This document shows positions 31,295 through 42,616 of a stretch of DNA of 64,000 bases, one piece after another; the stretch's first letter is position 1; every line of letters begins with the position of its first letter. The notes beneath the pieces are model-generated. The model was not told where the DNA came from, did no database searches, and was given only the letters and a program-made list of their open reading frames with translations. The DNA comes from Globisporangium splendens (Eukaryota > Oomycota > Peronosporomycetes > Pythiales > Pythiaceae), in assembly GCA_006386115.1 (NCBI GenBank), contig VFIW01000005.1, forward strand, positions 982,234-1,046,233, written 5' to 3'. The position numbers were made by a program, and so were the translations under genes.

Positions 31295-32433
31295 TTTCTT
31301 GCCACAGCGGATCTGCCACCTCGATGAGCGTGGTTGCTGCGCGGCGTTTGGTAGTCCCTCGCCTGATTTCCAGTGCGAGGAGCAGACTGCCTTGGAGCGG
31401 GACACTTCGACTGATAGTGTCCCCGCTTGCCACAATTAAAGCAGGTCACTTCGGCGCTGCTGAGATCCATTGGCGTCGGACCATGGAAGCGCCGCTCATT
31501 CGTGACTGCTCGGTGGCTGTGATGCGCACCGTTGTGGCGGCCAGCGTTCCAATCAGGTCGGCTGACTCTGAACGATTGCTGCTCAACGAGCGCAATGCGG
31601 ATCGCATCTTCCATCGTGGCCGGCAAGCGTCGGTACAACTCCTGACGCGCTGGTCCACTGTTGAGGCCGTTGAGAAACGCAGGCACTTTCACAGACTCAG
31701 GCAAAGGGCTGGTCGTGATCGCCGCGCACAGGCTTCTCATCTCCTGGATGTATCGTTCCAGTGAGAGCTTCCCTTGTCTCAAGGAGAAGAAACGACCTTG
31801 CAACAGCACTTCGTTGTTCGGAGGCTGATACATGGCGGTGATTCTCGCACGGAAAATATCCCACGTGTCGAATGCACACTCATCGGCGAGCAACGTCGAG
31901 AATGCCCATTCCGACGCTCGACCGCGCAGGTTCGAGATGGCGTAAGACACCATCTGCTCGTTGCTGTCGATGAGCTGAGCCTTGGCGCAACGCTCCACGG
32001 CGAGCAGCCAGTGGATGAGCTTGTCGCCATCCGCACCATCGAATTTCGGAGCGTCGATCTTGACAGCTCTTGGGCGGGGAGTTTGGGACGCGGGTGTCTG
32101 AGGCGCAGAAGCCGCACTCGACAAAGACGTGGCTGCACCAGCAACCACAGATACCACTCGCTCGAGCGCTTCGCGCGACTCAGCAGCTGAGCGCAGCATC
32201 TCTGCGGTCAAGCTTGCGGTGGCTTGCATTTGTGCTTGCGCACTTCGCTCTCCTTCGAGGCGCTGAGCGTTCGAGAAGTTCTCGAACTGCTCGAGTCGAA
32301 AGATTTGCTGTTCCGGCGACGCCGAGAGCACGTCTAGAGCGACTTGGTCGCCTAGCGCTTGTGCCATTCGGGTCAGCACACTCCGGTGTTCAGCCGAGAT
32401 GTGCGGGAACTGCGCAGGGTCAATTGACGCCAT
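31273..32433 (-). CDS. gag: Gypsy family B Gag (386 aa, intact, B1)
   Basis: The start MASIDPAQFPH follows the primer-binding site by about 60 nt. The capsid-type region lies at about residues 125-290 (WLLAVERCAKAQL, RGRASEWAFSTLL, FFSLRQGKLSLERYIQEM). A CCHC knuckle CFNCGKRGHYQSKC sits near residue 340. An N-terminal Ala/Glu-rich stretch (about 60-110) is probably helical. It shares only the general gag plan with family A. The stop lies in the frameshift hairpin. Confidence 0.93.
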   Translation of the reverse strand: MASIDPAQFPHISAEHRSVLTRMAQALGDQVALDVLSASPEQQIFRLEQFENFSNAQRLEGERSAQAQMQATASLTAEMLRSAAESREALERVVSVVAGAATSLSSAASAPQTPASQTPRPRAVKIDAPKFDGADGDKLIHWLLAVERCAKAQLIDSNEQMVSYAISNLRGRASEWAFSTLLADECAFDTWDIFRARITAMYQPPNNEVLLQGRFFSLRQGKLSLERYIQEMRSLCAAITTSPLPESVKVPAFLNGLNSGPARQELYRRLPATMEDAIRIALVEQQSFRVSRPDWNAGRHNGAHHSHRAVTNERRFHGPTPMDLSSAEVTCFNCGKRGHYQSKCPAPRQSAPRTGNQARDYQTPRSNHAHRGGRSAVARKGNGMSQ

Positions 32434-32493
32434 TATGAATCCTTGAGGAAGCGATTCAGGCAGTCACCTCTGCCGGGTCGTAGATTGACTACT

Positions 32494-32503
32494 AGTGCTA
32501 CCA
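32494..32503 (-). other. primer-binding site, family B (B1)
   Basis: TGGTAGCACT on the - strand, 2 nt from the 5' LTR, the same ten bases as family A. Confidence 0.7.
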
Positions 32504-32505
32504 GT

Positions 32506-33024
32506 TGTAACCGGACACTTCCGAGTTACGCAGCACGGTACGTGTGTGAGGAAGCGTATGCAACGCTTCTCTCAAGGACTCCGTTCCGAGAGCTGTTGCC
32601 TGCTTCCTGCAGTGCAACAATCGGTTACCTATAGGTCTCTATAGAGTAACCGTCGATAACCAAAGGCTTTAGTTAACGGTAAAAATGGAACTGTTTATTT
32701 GTTGGAGGTTGCCCTCTGTAGGACAACCTGGATTATCTTTATGTAACTATGAACAATAGCAATCTCAAGTGTAATTACTCCCCATGGGGCAATGAGTGGC
32801 TATGAAAGACTAACGCTAGTTGTCTTATGTGATTGGATGAAATGCATGTTCAATTATATCCAATCGGAGGCGCCGTCACTCAGACTGGCTGCCGGCTCCA
32901 CCGTGAAGGTTCGAGCAAGTACGACGAACCTCATGGTTCGGTCTTAAACTTGTTGGGCGTACTCTACGTACCGCAAGGTTCGGTTTGGTTGTGTGGCACA
33001 ACACAAGTGCGTAACCATGTTACA
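32506..33024 (-). repeat. LTR of family B, 5' copy of B1 (15 bp shorter)
   Basis: 519 bp. It lacks one of the two TGTAAC-NNN-GTTACA dyads found at the outer end of all other B LTRs, so it starts at the inner TGTAACATGG. Otherwise it is close to 24536-25069. Confidence 0.9.
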
Positions 33025-33740
33025 TTTTCAATTGAGTTGCAAATTTTCCTTTAAACCCTCAAGTCTTCTTCCTCCCTCCAAGGCAGGAGATCGCTTCCTC
33101 TGGCGCAAGCGTGTGTGCCGTGTTTGAGGGACTGTTGTTAACAGCGCCTTCTTACATTCAGACAAAGCACTGCAAGGTCTTCCGTCGCGCACAAGATCGC
33201 GAGTTCACCGCTTCCGAGTACACAATGGGTTGTTGTACTATGCGGTCGAACAAGGGGATACAGCAAGGGTTGTTGTTCCCAACGACGAAGGTCTGCGTCA
33301 TCGACTCTTGTATGAGTACCATGACAGTCCTTCGGGTGGCCATCTCGGACGTGAGAAAACGTTTCTCAGTCTTTCCCGGGATTACTACTGGCCACACATG
33401 TACAAGTGGGTGCGCAAGTATGTGAGGACTTGCGAGATCTGCCAACGAGTGAAACCTTCTGGTTCCACGCAGGCACCACTTCGTTCATTGGCTGTCCCAT
33501 CGGACAGTTGGAAGTCTGTGAGTATGGATTTCATATTCGGACTTCCAAGAGACACACATGGACGCAATGGCATCCTTGTGTTTGTGGACCGATTCAGCAA
33601 GATGGTTCATCTTGCGCCTGTTTCGGACAAGATCTCTGCTGAGAAGACTGCCAAGGTCTTTGTAGACGTCGTATTCCGTCTACACGGACTACCAGTCGAG
33701 ATCGTGTCTGACCGTGACACCCGTTTCACATCTGAGCTCT
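33025..33740 (+). mobile_element. family A scrap: LTR 3' end plus integrase fragment
   Basis: 132 bp of an A LTR 3' end (33025-33156, ending CTTACA) is joined to a 584 bp pol fragment (33157-33740). The fragment codes for the zinc-binding and first catalytic parts of integrase (HLGREKTF, CEICQRVKPS, SMDFIFGLP, IVSDRDTRF) and runs straight into a reversed A LTR at 33741. The fragment is thus flanked by inverted LTR ends (33025-33156 and 33741-33872). Confidence 0.85.
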
Positions 33741-34382
33741 TGTAAGAGGGCGCTGTTAACAACAGTCCCTCAAACACGGCACACACGCTTGCGCCAGAGG
33801 AAGCGATCTCCCGACTTGGAGGGAGGAAGAAGACTTGAGGGTTTAAAGGAAAATTTGCAACTCAATTGAAAAGGTTATGGCTCCTGTCGCTACTTACAAA
33901 TGAACCCCAAGGGATCCTACAGGTTTTATAACTAAAACCTAAACATACACAATAAAACCTATAAATCTGATATATAAAACCTTGGGTACACTGAGGTTGA
34001 ACCTACGGGATCTTCTAGAAGCTTGAACTTCAAGTCTTGTATAAAATCCCTGCAAAGCGATTGGCTCGCGCCACTCACTCCAGGTGGCAGAGACGCGTCG
34101 GTCTCGTCGCCAGTCCAGTTTCCCAAGTAGGAACCATCACTCAGTACTTGATTAGTACATGGATGTCATTACTCTGTACTGATTAGTACATGAGAACAAC
34201 ATTCTGCACTGATCAGCACAGAGAACACTCGTGACGTCATCGTCACACGTGCATGTGGGGACTGTATTACCGTAACCCCTTTGCAATTTGTGTCTCCACA
34301 ATGCACGGTGAAGGTGGTGTGTGCCACACTATATCTGGGGACAGATCCATCTCCATGCAATGGTAGGTTTTAGACCATTACA
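33741..34382 (-). repeat. LTR of family A, reversed, at the unit 1/unit 2 boundary
   Basis: 642 bp, reversed relative to the A1 LTRs; it corresponds to 6355-6974 and 61143-61778 and abuts the unit 2 inverted-repeat arm. No gag or pol in matching orientation is attached to it, so it is a solo LTR in effect. Confidence 0.92.
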
Positions 34383-34998
34383 TCACTGCGCCGATCTTCT
34401 CGGTGATCGCGCGAATGAGATCATCGGTCACATCGGATACTTGCTTCCTCAATATGCAGTGCGCCACGTGGTCGAGGACCCATGGTTCGAGTGATGGCTT
34501 CAGTCCGCTAGCCACGTTACCTTCGGACTCGCCCGGGACTCTGCACTCACCCAACCGCACTCTGGCCACAGCCACTCCCACAGCAAGACGCATGTGCAAA
34601 CCAGAATCTCATGCATGGCATGGAGACTTTATGCACGCAGGTGTCGGATAAGGACGCGGCTGCTGCGCGCAGAACATCTCATCTGTATATTTAGTGCACC
34701 CAAAGGATATGCACACTGAGCTAGATGTGCATAAGAATACATTTGCAAAGGCGACTGAGGACGGAGTGGGATGCGCAGCACTGGAGCAGAGCTCGTATCC
34801 TATCACAACTTGCAGTGCGCACCCCAGTCCATCCTCCCCGCCTCGGTCTTCCTGGTGGCGTGGAGCCCCGAACGCAACTGTTTCCTCATCCGCATTCTTG
34901 AGTGGCTATCACTCCTGAAACTCTGCCTATACGACGGTACTGTCGCTACGTACTCGACGCATAGAGAGGGCGCCAACATCTGAGAGCAAGCTGTGCGC
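34383..34998. repeat. inverted-repeat arm, left (unit 2)
   Basis: Copy of 6975-7590 and reverse complement of 41240-41855. It holds the same 73-codon ORF on the - strand (34378-34599). Confidence 0.9.
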
Positions 34999-36370
34999 TG
35001 CATGCTTACTTTGTACGTGGGCGTGCTGACACTTTAAAAGAGACGGCTGCGGTTGTGGGATTGTGATTTCTGATTTGACGTTGCAATTGACGTGTGTGTC
35101 TCTGTTGCGATACCGTAGAATTGAAGGGTTACACGCACGTTGAAATGGCATCATTTAGTGAACCCATATGCTTTTCTCACATTAACAGTGAAACTGATTT
35201 CTACCGTAATTGCATGTCGAACGCACATAATTGAACCGTCAAGTGCGTTGGTGACAAGGCGCTTCAAGTAGCAAGCGCCGAATGGGGTGACGACACCTTG
35301 CAGCCGCAGCCCAGAATCCAGGGTGCGATGTCGTCAGTTGGAGAGAAGTCGTCACTGTCACACTATAAAACTGATTTGGAACTGACTTTACTCCCACTCG
35401 TTCATTCATCGGGCTACTGCAGACAAGAATCAGCCCATGCTGTTTCTGCATGACTGTGATCACAATTTTCGCTGAGGTTGATGTGCGATGGTCGTTAAGC
35501 ATGAGACTTGCAATGGCGAAGCATTGTGATGTTGTCACAATAATTGACAATGTGCTGTCAAATCCAATCGATGATAAATAAGTAACCATACATATATTTA
35601 ACCGCTTGTTGGTGCAATCTTTGCTCTCGCTACAGCTTCAGAAAATCAAGCGAGAGTGTGATTTCTCTCGTTGATCGCCGGTTAAAAACTGTTGCTGGTG
35701 TGCGTGCATGTTGGTACTGTAGGAGTCCAGGGCCACGCATCCAGGCACGTTGAAATGGTTTGAGCCCGTGGGTGTTCACAATCGCGACCCAATTCGAAAA
35801 ATCAGCATAGCGCAAGAAACCGCTGCACTTTGCAACCAGCAGCGGCGAAACTCCAGCACCATCGGGAAGAAAAAAAAGACTGCCGTCAAACACAAAACTC
35901 CATGACATCTCAGAGTTGCTGGTAATCCATAGAGATCGATGGTGGTACAGTCCACACACTCCTCTGCCAGCTCTCGGGAAGCAGCGTCGTCGCTTTGGCA
36001 AAGTGCAGCAGAATGTGATTTTTGCCCGAAGGCATGGGATCCCATGATGGCACTACTTGACCAAATATCTATCGCATTCGGTTATTTATTCTGCTTCCAT
36101 ATAACGGCTCCAGCACTCCCAATGCATCATGATAAGCCCTCGTTCTTCTCCGTCCACCTGCACACTCTATTTTACTGATTGGTTCGTTTTCACGGTTTTC
36201 TTCAATTATTGCGGGTACATATTTGTTTCCTGTCTCGTACATTATTCTTTCCGAATCCATTCCCTCCTTCTCCATCACCTCGCCGTCAGTGTCCCTCGTC
36301 AGCACACTGTGGGTACAATTGTGAAGAGAAATCACCGCCCGCGAGCTCAGGAAAGAGCTCGAGATGCGCT
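34999..36370. other. no gene recognised (upstream of lipase, unit 2)
   Basis: Same as 7591-8962; I see no gene, only short ORFs without motifs. Confidence 0.5.
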
Positions 36371-36386
36371 CTTCATTCTCAATTTC
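36371..36386 (+). promoter_or_regulatory. oomycete-type transcription start core of lipase, copy 2
   Basis: Identical 16-mer to 8963-8978, 55 nt before the ATG at 36441. Confidence 0.6.
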
Positions 36387-36440
36387 GATCCATCGCCTTC
36401 AAGCGCACATCAGCGCATAAACAAGACGAAGAGTTCCTCA

Positions 36441-37976
36441 ATGCGCCAGCAGCTCTTCTTGCCGAGCGCCGTCATTGCGGCCGTCGCCGTCGTGTCCGCC
36501 TTCGGGTTCGCCTTCGGGTTCGCAAGCGCCAATAGCGAGAGCGCCAATGTGTTTGCCCCCAATGCCGTCCTAGAAGGCAACAAGTACCCGATTGTGCTCG
36601 TGCACGGCTTCGCCGGCTGGGGACGAGACGAGCTGCTCGGCGTCAAGCACTGGGGCGGTTTCCAGGGCGATCTCCAGGAGCAGCTCAAAGCCCAGGGCCA
36701 CACCGTGTTCACCGCGTCTGTGGGGCCGTTCTCGAGCAACTGGGACCGTGCCTGCGAGCTCTACGCGCAGATCAAAGGCACGACGGTTGACTTTGGCGCC
36801 ACGCACTCCAAGCACTTTGACCATGCGCGTCTGGGACACACGTACTCACAAGGACTGTACCCACAATGGGGTGACGTGGACCCCACGACGGGCGGGATCA
36901 ACAAGATCCACTTGATCGGCTACAGCATGGGCGGCACGACGATCCGCATGCTCGCGCAGATGCTGGTGCACGGCAGCGCCGGTGCACCATGGGGTCAAGA
37001 AGCAAATGCGTCACGCGAGTCGCTCTTTGCCGGCGGGAAGGACTGGGTGCACTCGATCACGACGATCTCATCGCCGCACTTGGGCACAACCATCGCCGAC
37101 GCGGTCTCAACACTCGGTGGCGACACGCTCAAGCACGTCTTCTTTGGCATCTTTGCAGCGTTTGGCGTCGTCGGCAACAGTACTGAGCATTTTTATGACG
37201 TGAAGATGGACCAGTGGGGCATCGACGCCAAGGGCGAGCACGAGTCGCTCTACCAATACGTTGACCGCGTGCTCAGCAGCGACCTGTTCACGAAGCCCGG
37301 GTGCCAAGACACGGGCATCTGGAGCTGCAGCACACAGGGCGCGGCGGAGGAGAACATGTGGGTACGCACGCTGCCCAACATCTACTATATGAGCTACGCA
37401 ACGTCAGACACGTTTGCGACCCGTGACTTCCTGCGCCGCCCGACGCAACTGCCGCATATGCTCACGATGATGCTGCCGCTACAGCCCTTGGCGTCGTTTA
37501 TGGGCAGTCAGTACCCGATCCGCCACGGGTTCTCCACGGAATGGCAGGAGAACGACGGCGTCGTGCCCACGATCTCCATGGCCAAGGACGCGACAGGCGA
37601 CTCGGTGGTCGTCGCGAACGAGACCACAGGCTTCAGCAAGATCGTGCGCGGCAAGTGGAACATCATGCCCAAGTTGGACCGCCTGGACCACGCCGCGGTC
37701 ATGGGCTTTACGCTGCACAAGCAAATCAGCGGGATCTACCTGCGCCATGTGGAGCTGCTGCGGAGCTTGCCGAAGGAGGATGCCGTCGTCGCCGTGGCCA
37801 TCCCGGGAGGAGCGCAAGTGCGTGTGCCGCCACTGGCGCAGCCGCTCGTGCAACCACTGACGGCGCGCATGGGTGCGAATGAGAAGCTGCAGCAGTGCGG
37901 GGACCCGTACCTGCTCATGGCGTCCACGGCGTCGTCGCATCAGCACATAGTGGAGATGACGACGGCGGTCGAGTGA
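36441..37976 (+). CDS. secreted triacylglycerol lipase, family I.5-like, copy 2 (GYSMGG variant)
   Basis: Same 511-residue protein as copy 1 with two replacements that I can see: His161 to Tyr, directly before the nucleophile Ser162 (GYSMGG instead of GHSMGG), and Ala176 to Val. No synonymous difference was noticed. The triad (Ser162, Asp372, His417), zinc-type ligands (Asp102, His122, His128), signal peptide and promoter are intact. The G-x-S-x-G pattern still holds, but the residue before the catalytic serine is usually His in this family, so activity or specificity may differ from copy 1. Confidence 0.93.
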   Translation: MRQQLFLPSAVIAAVAVVSAFGFAFGFASANSESANVFAPNAVLEGNKYPIVLVHGFAGWGRDELLGVKHWGGFQGDLQEQLKAQGHTVFTASVGPFSSNWDRACELYAQIKGTTVDFGATHSKHFDHARLGHTYSQGLYPQWGDVDPTTGGINKIHLIGYSMGGTTIRMLAQMLVHGSAGAPWGQEANASRESLFAGGKDWVHSITTISSPHLGTTIADAVSTLGGDTLKHVFFGIFAAFGVVGNSTEHFYDVKMDQWGIDAKGEHESLYQYVDRVLSSDLFTKPGCQDTGIWSCSTQGAAEENMWVRTLPNIYYMSYATSDTFATRDFLRRPTQLPHMLTMMLPLQPLASFMGSQYPIRHGFSTEWQENDGVVPTISMAKDATGDSVVVANETTGFSKIVRGKWNIMPKLDRLDHAAVMGFTLHKQISGIYLRHVELLRSLPKEDAVVAVAIPGGAQVRVPPLAQPLVQPLTARMGANEKLQQCGDPYLLMASTASSHQHIVEMTTAVE

Positions 37977-38170
37977 GTGACTCCATGTTGGCTTCCTCTG
38001 CCTTCAGCATGCAATTGCATAAGTTTACTCAATTACACAGAACCTGGTTTGATACTGCACCAATGAAAGAATCTATGATACTTCGCATGTGCAACTTCCG
38101 AGGTATTTCTGGCCAGTAGAAAACACAACACAGAAACTCGGTCAGCGTCCCTTCTTTTTTTTTCCAACCG

Positions 38171-38506
38171 TTGTGTGGAAAATTCTGCCCGTTCTACCCG
38201 TGCGTTCTACCTGTTCCACTGCACAATAAACTCAATCTCCCACACACTGAGACCCACAGAAGAAAGGCGAGAAAGCAGCAGCGAAATCCTCTCTTTTCTG
38301 CGGCACCTGTGTGTACGCGCCACGAGCCCAAGCTGAAAGAGGAGCTGTCGTTGGCAACAGCTAGCGCCAGCGGACGAGCTCGCAAGAAAGATGCGAGTGT
38401 GGGCGTGGTGATGGGGCCGTATCGCCGCCGTGGCGAGAGCAACAGCAGCTATAGTGAGTATGACAGCAGCACGACCTACTTCTCGCGGTCCGCGAAGTAC
38501 GCATGA
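38171..38506 (+). CDS. hypothetical ORF or captured 3' gene end, copy 2
   Basis: Identical to the 111-residue ORF at 10763-11098; unrecognised, low confidence that it is a gene. Confidence 0.25.
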   Translation: MCGKFCPFYPCVLPVPLHNKLNLPHTETHRRKARKQQRNPLFSAAPVCTRHEPKLKEELSLATASASGRARKKDASVGVVMGPYRRRGESNSSYSEYDSSTTYFSRSAKYA

Positions 38507-38722
38507 TGGAGAGAAGAGATCGGGAGAAAATGTGGCGCACGTGACGCGACCCCCGAGTGGATCATGGCAGTGAGTCCACCTGGCGAATGGAATTATCTCG
38601 TGAACTGCACTTGCTTCGGCTCTGCGGGCCTCGAAAGATGTCCAGAATATGAATGCACCTAGCCAAGGCGCTCGGTGACATTGTGGTGCATCCAAGGAGA
38701 GTTGCAGGTTCAGTGAGCGTAA

Positions 38723-39388
38723 TGGAGCCTGCACCACAACCGAAATTCCTCCTCGTCGATCAAGGTAGAAACCACCTTCGTTGGATCACGCGGCAATCCA
38801 GGACCAGGAGGGACTGGATCCATTATCGTGCGTGTCCATAAGGATTCGCACACAGCCAGTTTAATTTGGGCTGCCAGCATGGCCTATAGCAGGAAGGACA
38901 CGACCAACAACTTTGCCGAGTACTGGGGTCTCATGCATGGACTCCGAGAAGCCCAACGCAGTCACTTCGAACCGTTGTACGTGATTGGAGACAGTGTACT
39001 GATTATCTCCCAACAGCGAATGCATCGAACCCCTCGACAGCACCGATTGGCACGTTTATACCAGACAAGTCGACGACTCGCGGATTGCATCGACATCCGA
39101 GGATGGTACCATCACTACCGTGCCTTCAACAAGATGGCGGACTCAGCCGCCAACCTAGCCATGGACACCAGAACCTCAACGCAGGTCCACTTCCCAACTC
39201 ATCGAGCTGCTTTCAACAATCTCACCCAGGATCTTGACAACGACGTCATGCATTGGCTTATGCGAAGTTCGGAAGATCCAAGGTCATTGGACAACACAAG
39301 GCAGCCTCACATTGGACCAAGAGAACATGCCATCCTGGTCAAAGATTATTTAGCATTCAGAAGTGATCTATTGCAACCCGCGCTATAG
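38723..39388 (+). pseudogene. RNase H-type domain remnant, copy 2
   Basis: As 11315-11980, with THRAAF in place of TQRAAF. It likewise lacks the first catalytic Asp while keeping Glu (NNFAEYWGL) and two Asp (VIGDSV, MADSAAN). Confidence 0.65.
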
Positions 39389-40233
39389 ACACATTTACAC
39401 TCCTGTATGAAATTCGCAATGAAGATTAGGTAGGAGAATGGATATTGTAGGTCACGATGATGAACCTAAATATACCTCACCTTATAAAGATAAAATAAAA
39501 ATCTGTCCAGCGCGAGGTGTGATGATGGATGTCTCGTTCTGTCTGATGGGTAGACTTTGTAAAGGGTCGGCAGCCGGCCTGATCTGGCTTACGGTCAGAT
39601 AGTGTGTGTTCAGCGGTCCGACTTATTGGCCAGACAATCGACCCGAAATAAATGAAGCATCCAACCTAAAATAACACAGGTGCCTGCGCCTTCTAGTTTC
39701 CTATGGACAGAGGAATGCACTGTATTGTGCCTTTCTGTCTTTTTGCCACTGTTTTCGGGACCCGAAATCGGTGCCTCCGACAGTAAAGATAGTGCGATAA
39801 ATTGTTGCCAGGGACGTCTAAAACAGAGTCACAGCCACAGTGTGTGAGGTTATTTAACCACTTGGCCATCGTCGGCACTTGGGAGATTTTTTGCATGACC
39901 ACAACTTGCCCAAACGGTGCCCAAAAGTGCCCAAATTTACCGTTATATAACGATCCAAAAGCAACATAACAGCAGCTTTACACAAAATTCAAATTGCTAA
40001 AATCAACCTTTTGGCCACTAATTCGTATCTTATCCAAGAGTCACACAGTGAGATTGTGGATACTCACAGACACCTCATCTTATGAGATTGGGGTACTTTA
40101 TAAGATTTTGGACACGAATCTCAAAAGATTTGGGTGCTTTATGGGACCACTACTGCTATCCATAGCATAAGAGGGTACAAAATCACGGGTACATCAGCAA
40201 CATGCACGCAGAATCTACATATTTGAATTCACC
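39389..40233 (+). other. no gene recognised (A/T-rich, unit 2)
   Basis: Same as 11981-12825. Confidence 0.4.
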
Positions 40234-41099
40234 ATGGACTTCGAAGGCCAACACTACCACCACGAAGGAAACTACAGTGGAAAGCGCGGAACCACTCGGT
40301 GCTACGCCTGCTCCAAGTACAAACAGATGCTATGCATAGCCCAACCTCTCAGAAGGACGAACAATCCCGCACCAACACTCTTGAAACCCAGTACAAGGAA
40401 AGAGATGTGCGTGAAGAAATGCGCCTCTTGATTGAGCAACGACGCATTCAAGTCCTACGCGTGACACATGAGCGACTGTGGGGAGACGTTCGGGGTGAGA
40501 CTCGGCACATGCATGGTGACGACGATGTATCGCCGCGACGAAGCTGTGCGTCTGATTCACAGGACTCGTAATGATTCGAACGGTGGTAATGCACTTCGCG
40601 CCATTGAACTACCAGTTGACCAGCATGTCTCACAAGACGACGCCCGTGACTTCCTCCAGTTCAACGTTGCGTACTCGTTGGATGACAACTTTCGTCGCGT
40701 CGTGGGATCTGGGCATCCCGATTTGATCCGACAGTTGCGTTATCCCAGTGTGACCGTGCTCACAGAAGCGACTTCAAGGTTACGCCAAAGCCGTTTGCGC
40801 AAACTATCATACTTGTGATGTGTGATCACGCGCACGACTACTGCGTGCCGTGCCTCTATGTCCTAGCGGATTGCGAGGACCATTGGATGTGCCGGCACAT
40901 GTTCAACTGGATCCGTGTCCAGTGTGGCATGAAGTGCAACCCTGACGTGGTCGTCTGCTGCTTCGAGCAAGCGCTGCACTCAGGGGACAGAGATCAGTTT
41001 CCAGCAGCACACATCGTTGGCCGCCTTTTCCGCTCGAAACAAGCTGCGCGCCGTAAACTGCTCGACCTGCGTATCCCTGCTGACGACACCGAAAGGTGA
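40234..41099 (+). pseudogene. degenerate MULE-type transposase remnant, copy 2
   Basis: Same broken frames as 12826-13691: FLYWCH-like Cys/His piece, middle piece (40468-40818) and core-like piece with VGRLFRSKQAARRKL (40815-41099). Confidence 0.45.
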
Positions 41100-41239
41100 T
41101 GCAGCCAGGCGTACTGGACCTTCTCATGGTGATCCCAGAACAAGTAGTGCGCAAGAAAGGCATCCCGTATGTGTTGTCAAGCAAATCGCTTGTGTGACTG
41201 GCTCGTCTCAGCATAAGGACAAGTGGTCGAACTTTTGGA

Positions 41240-41855
41240 GCACACAGCTTGCTCTCAGATGTTGGCGCCCTCTCTATGCGCAGAGTACGTAGCGACAGTA
41301 CCGTCGTATAGGCAGAGTTTCAGGAGTGATAGCCACTCAAGAATGCGGATGAGGAAACAGTTGCGTTCGGGGCTCCACGCCACCAGGAAGACCGAGGCGG
41401 GGAGGATGGACTGGGGTGCGCACTGCAAGTTGTGATAGGATACGAGCTCTGCTCCAGTGCTGCGCATCCCACTCCGTCCTCAGTCGCCTTTGCAAATGTA
41501 TTCTTATGCACATCTAGCTCAGTGTGCATATCCTTTGGGTGCACTAAATATACAGATGAGATGTTCTGCGCGCAGCAGCCGCGTCCTTATCCGACACCTG
41601 CGTGCATAAAGTCTCCATGCCATGCATGAGATTCTGGTTTGCACATGCGTCTTGCTGTGGGAGTGGCTGTGGCCAGAGTGCGGTTGGGTGAGTGCAGAGT
41701 CCCGGGCGAGTCCGAAGGTAACGTGGCTAGCGGACTGAAGCCATCACTCGAACCATGGGTCCTCGACCACGTGGCGCACTGCATATTGAGGAAGCAAGTA
41801 TCCGATGTGACCGATGATCTCATTCGCGCGATCACCGAGAAGATCGGCGCAGTGA
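41240..41855. repeat. inverted-repeat arm, right (unit 2)
   Basis: Reverse complement of 34383-34998; it abuts the 5' LTR of A2 with the same AGTGA edge as in unit 1. Confidence 0.9.
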
Positions 41856-42496
41856 TGTAATGGTCTAAAACCTACCATTGCATGGAGATGGATCTGTCCC
41901 CAGATATAGTGTGGCACACACCACCTTCACCGTGCATTGTGGAGACACAAATTGCAAAGGGGTTACGGTAATACAGTCCCCACATGCACGTGTGACGATG
42001 ACGTCACGAGTGTTCTCTGTGCTGATCAGTGCAGAATGTTGTTCTCATGTACTAATCAGTACAGAGTAATGACATCCATGTACTAATCAAGTACTGAGTG
42101 ATGGTTCCTGCTTGGGAAACTGGACTGGCGACGAGACCGACGTGTCTCTGCCACCTGGAGTGAGTGGCGCGAGCCAATCACTTTGCAGGGATTTAAACAA
42201 GACTTGAAGTTCAAGCTTCTAGAAGATCCCGTAGGTTCAACCTCAGTGTACCCAAGGTTTTATATATCAGATTTATAGGTTTTATTGTGTATGTTTAGGT
42301 TTTAGTTATAAAACGTGTAGGATCCCTTGGGGTTCATTTGTAAGTAGCGACAGGAGCCATAACCTTTTCAATTGAGTTGCAAATTTTCCTTTAAACCCTC
42401 AAGTCTTCTTCCTCCCTCCAAGTCGGGAGATCGCTTCCTCTGGCACAAGCGTGTGTGCCGTGTTTGAGGGACTGTTGTTAACAGCGCCCTCTTACA
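41856..42496 (+). repeat. LTR of family A, 5' copy of A2
   Basis: 641 bp, TGTAATGG...CTCTTACA. It carries TGACGTCA (41999-42006) and the three spaced dyads. CCAATCACTTTGCA near 42174-42187 is a possible start region. Confidence 0.93.
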
Positions 42497-42498
42497 CC

Positions 42499-42508
42499 TG
42501 GTAGCACT
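42499..42508 (+). other. primer-binding site, family A (A2)
   Basis: TGGTAGCACT, 2 nt after the LTR. Confidence 0.7.
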
Positions 42509-42616
42509 TCGAGCGGTCCTTCCAGCGACCCAGTGAAGTGAAGAGGTTTGACGACGCGGCTTTGAAGCACGTCGAGCATCCCTGTCGAAGACCCTGCGAG
42601 CATCCTTGTTTGGAAC

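Larger units (their letters stand above)
24536..33024 (-). mobile_element. Ty3/Gypsy family B element, unit 1 copy (B1)
   Basis: Complete in layout: 5' LTR 32506-33024, primer-binding site, gag, frameshift signal, pol, antisense ORF, polypurine tract 25070-25082, 3' LTR 24536-25069. The flanking five bases differ (AGATC and TTTTC), so there is no target duplication; one end sits in family C integrase and the other in an A LTR. Recombination between two B insertions would explain this. Confidence 0.92.
6975..34382. repeat. tandem unit 1 of a ~27.4 kb direct repeat
   Basis: Every landmark in this interval recurs about 27,408 bp later: lipase ATG 9033 and 36441, A LTR start 14448 and 41856, B LTR start 24536 and 51926, reversed A LTR 33741 and 61143. 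The host core (6975-14447 versus 34383-41855) has the same length, 7473 bp, with only a handful of substitutions. The retroelement portions have more substitutions and small indels. The unit boundary chosen (the arm edge next to the reversed A LTR) is for convenience. Confidence 0.93.

Noticed and set aside
41882..42310. TTTAGGTTTTAG words in LTR A as telomere-like repeats
   Set aside because: Only one or two imperfect copies inside a U5/R-like A/T-rich segment present in all LTRs; no array.
42538..42616. Upstream ATG giving an N-terminally extended Gag in A2
   Set aside because: It exists only because a 1-nt deletion after the normal ATG shifts the frame; other copies lack it.
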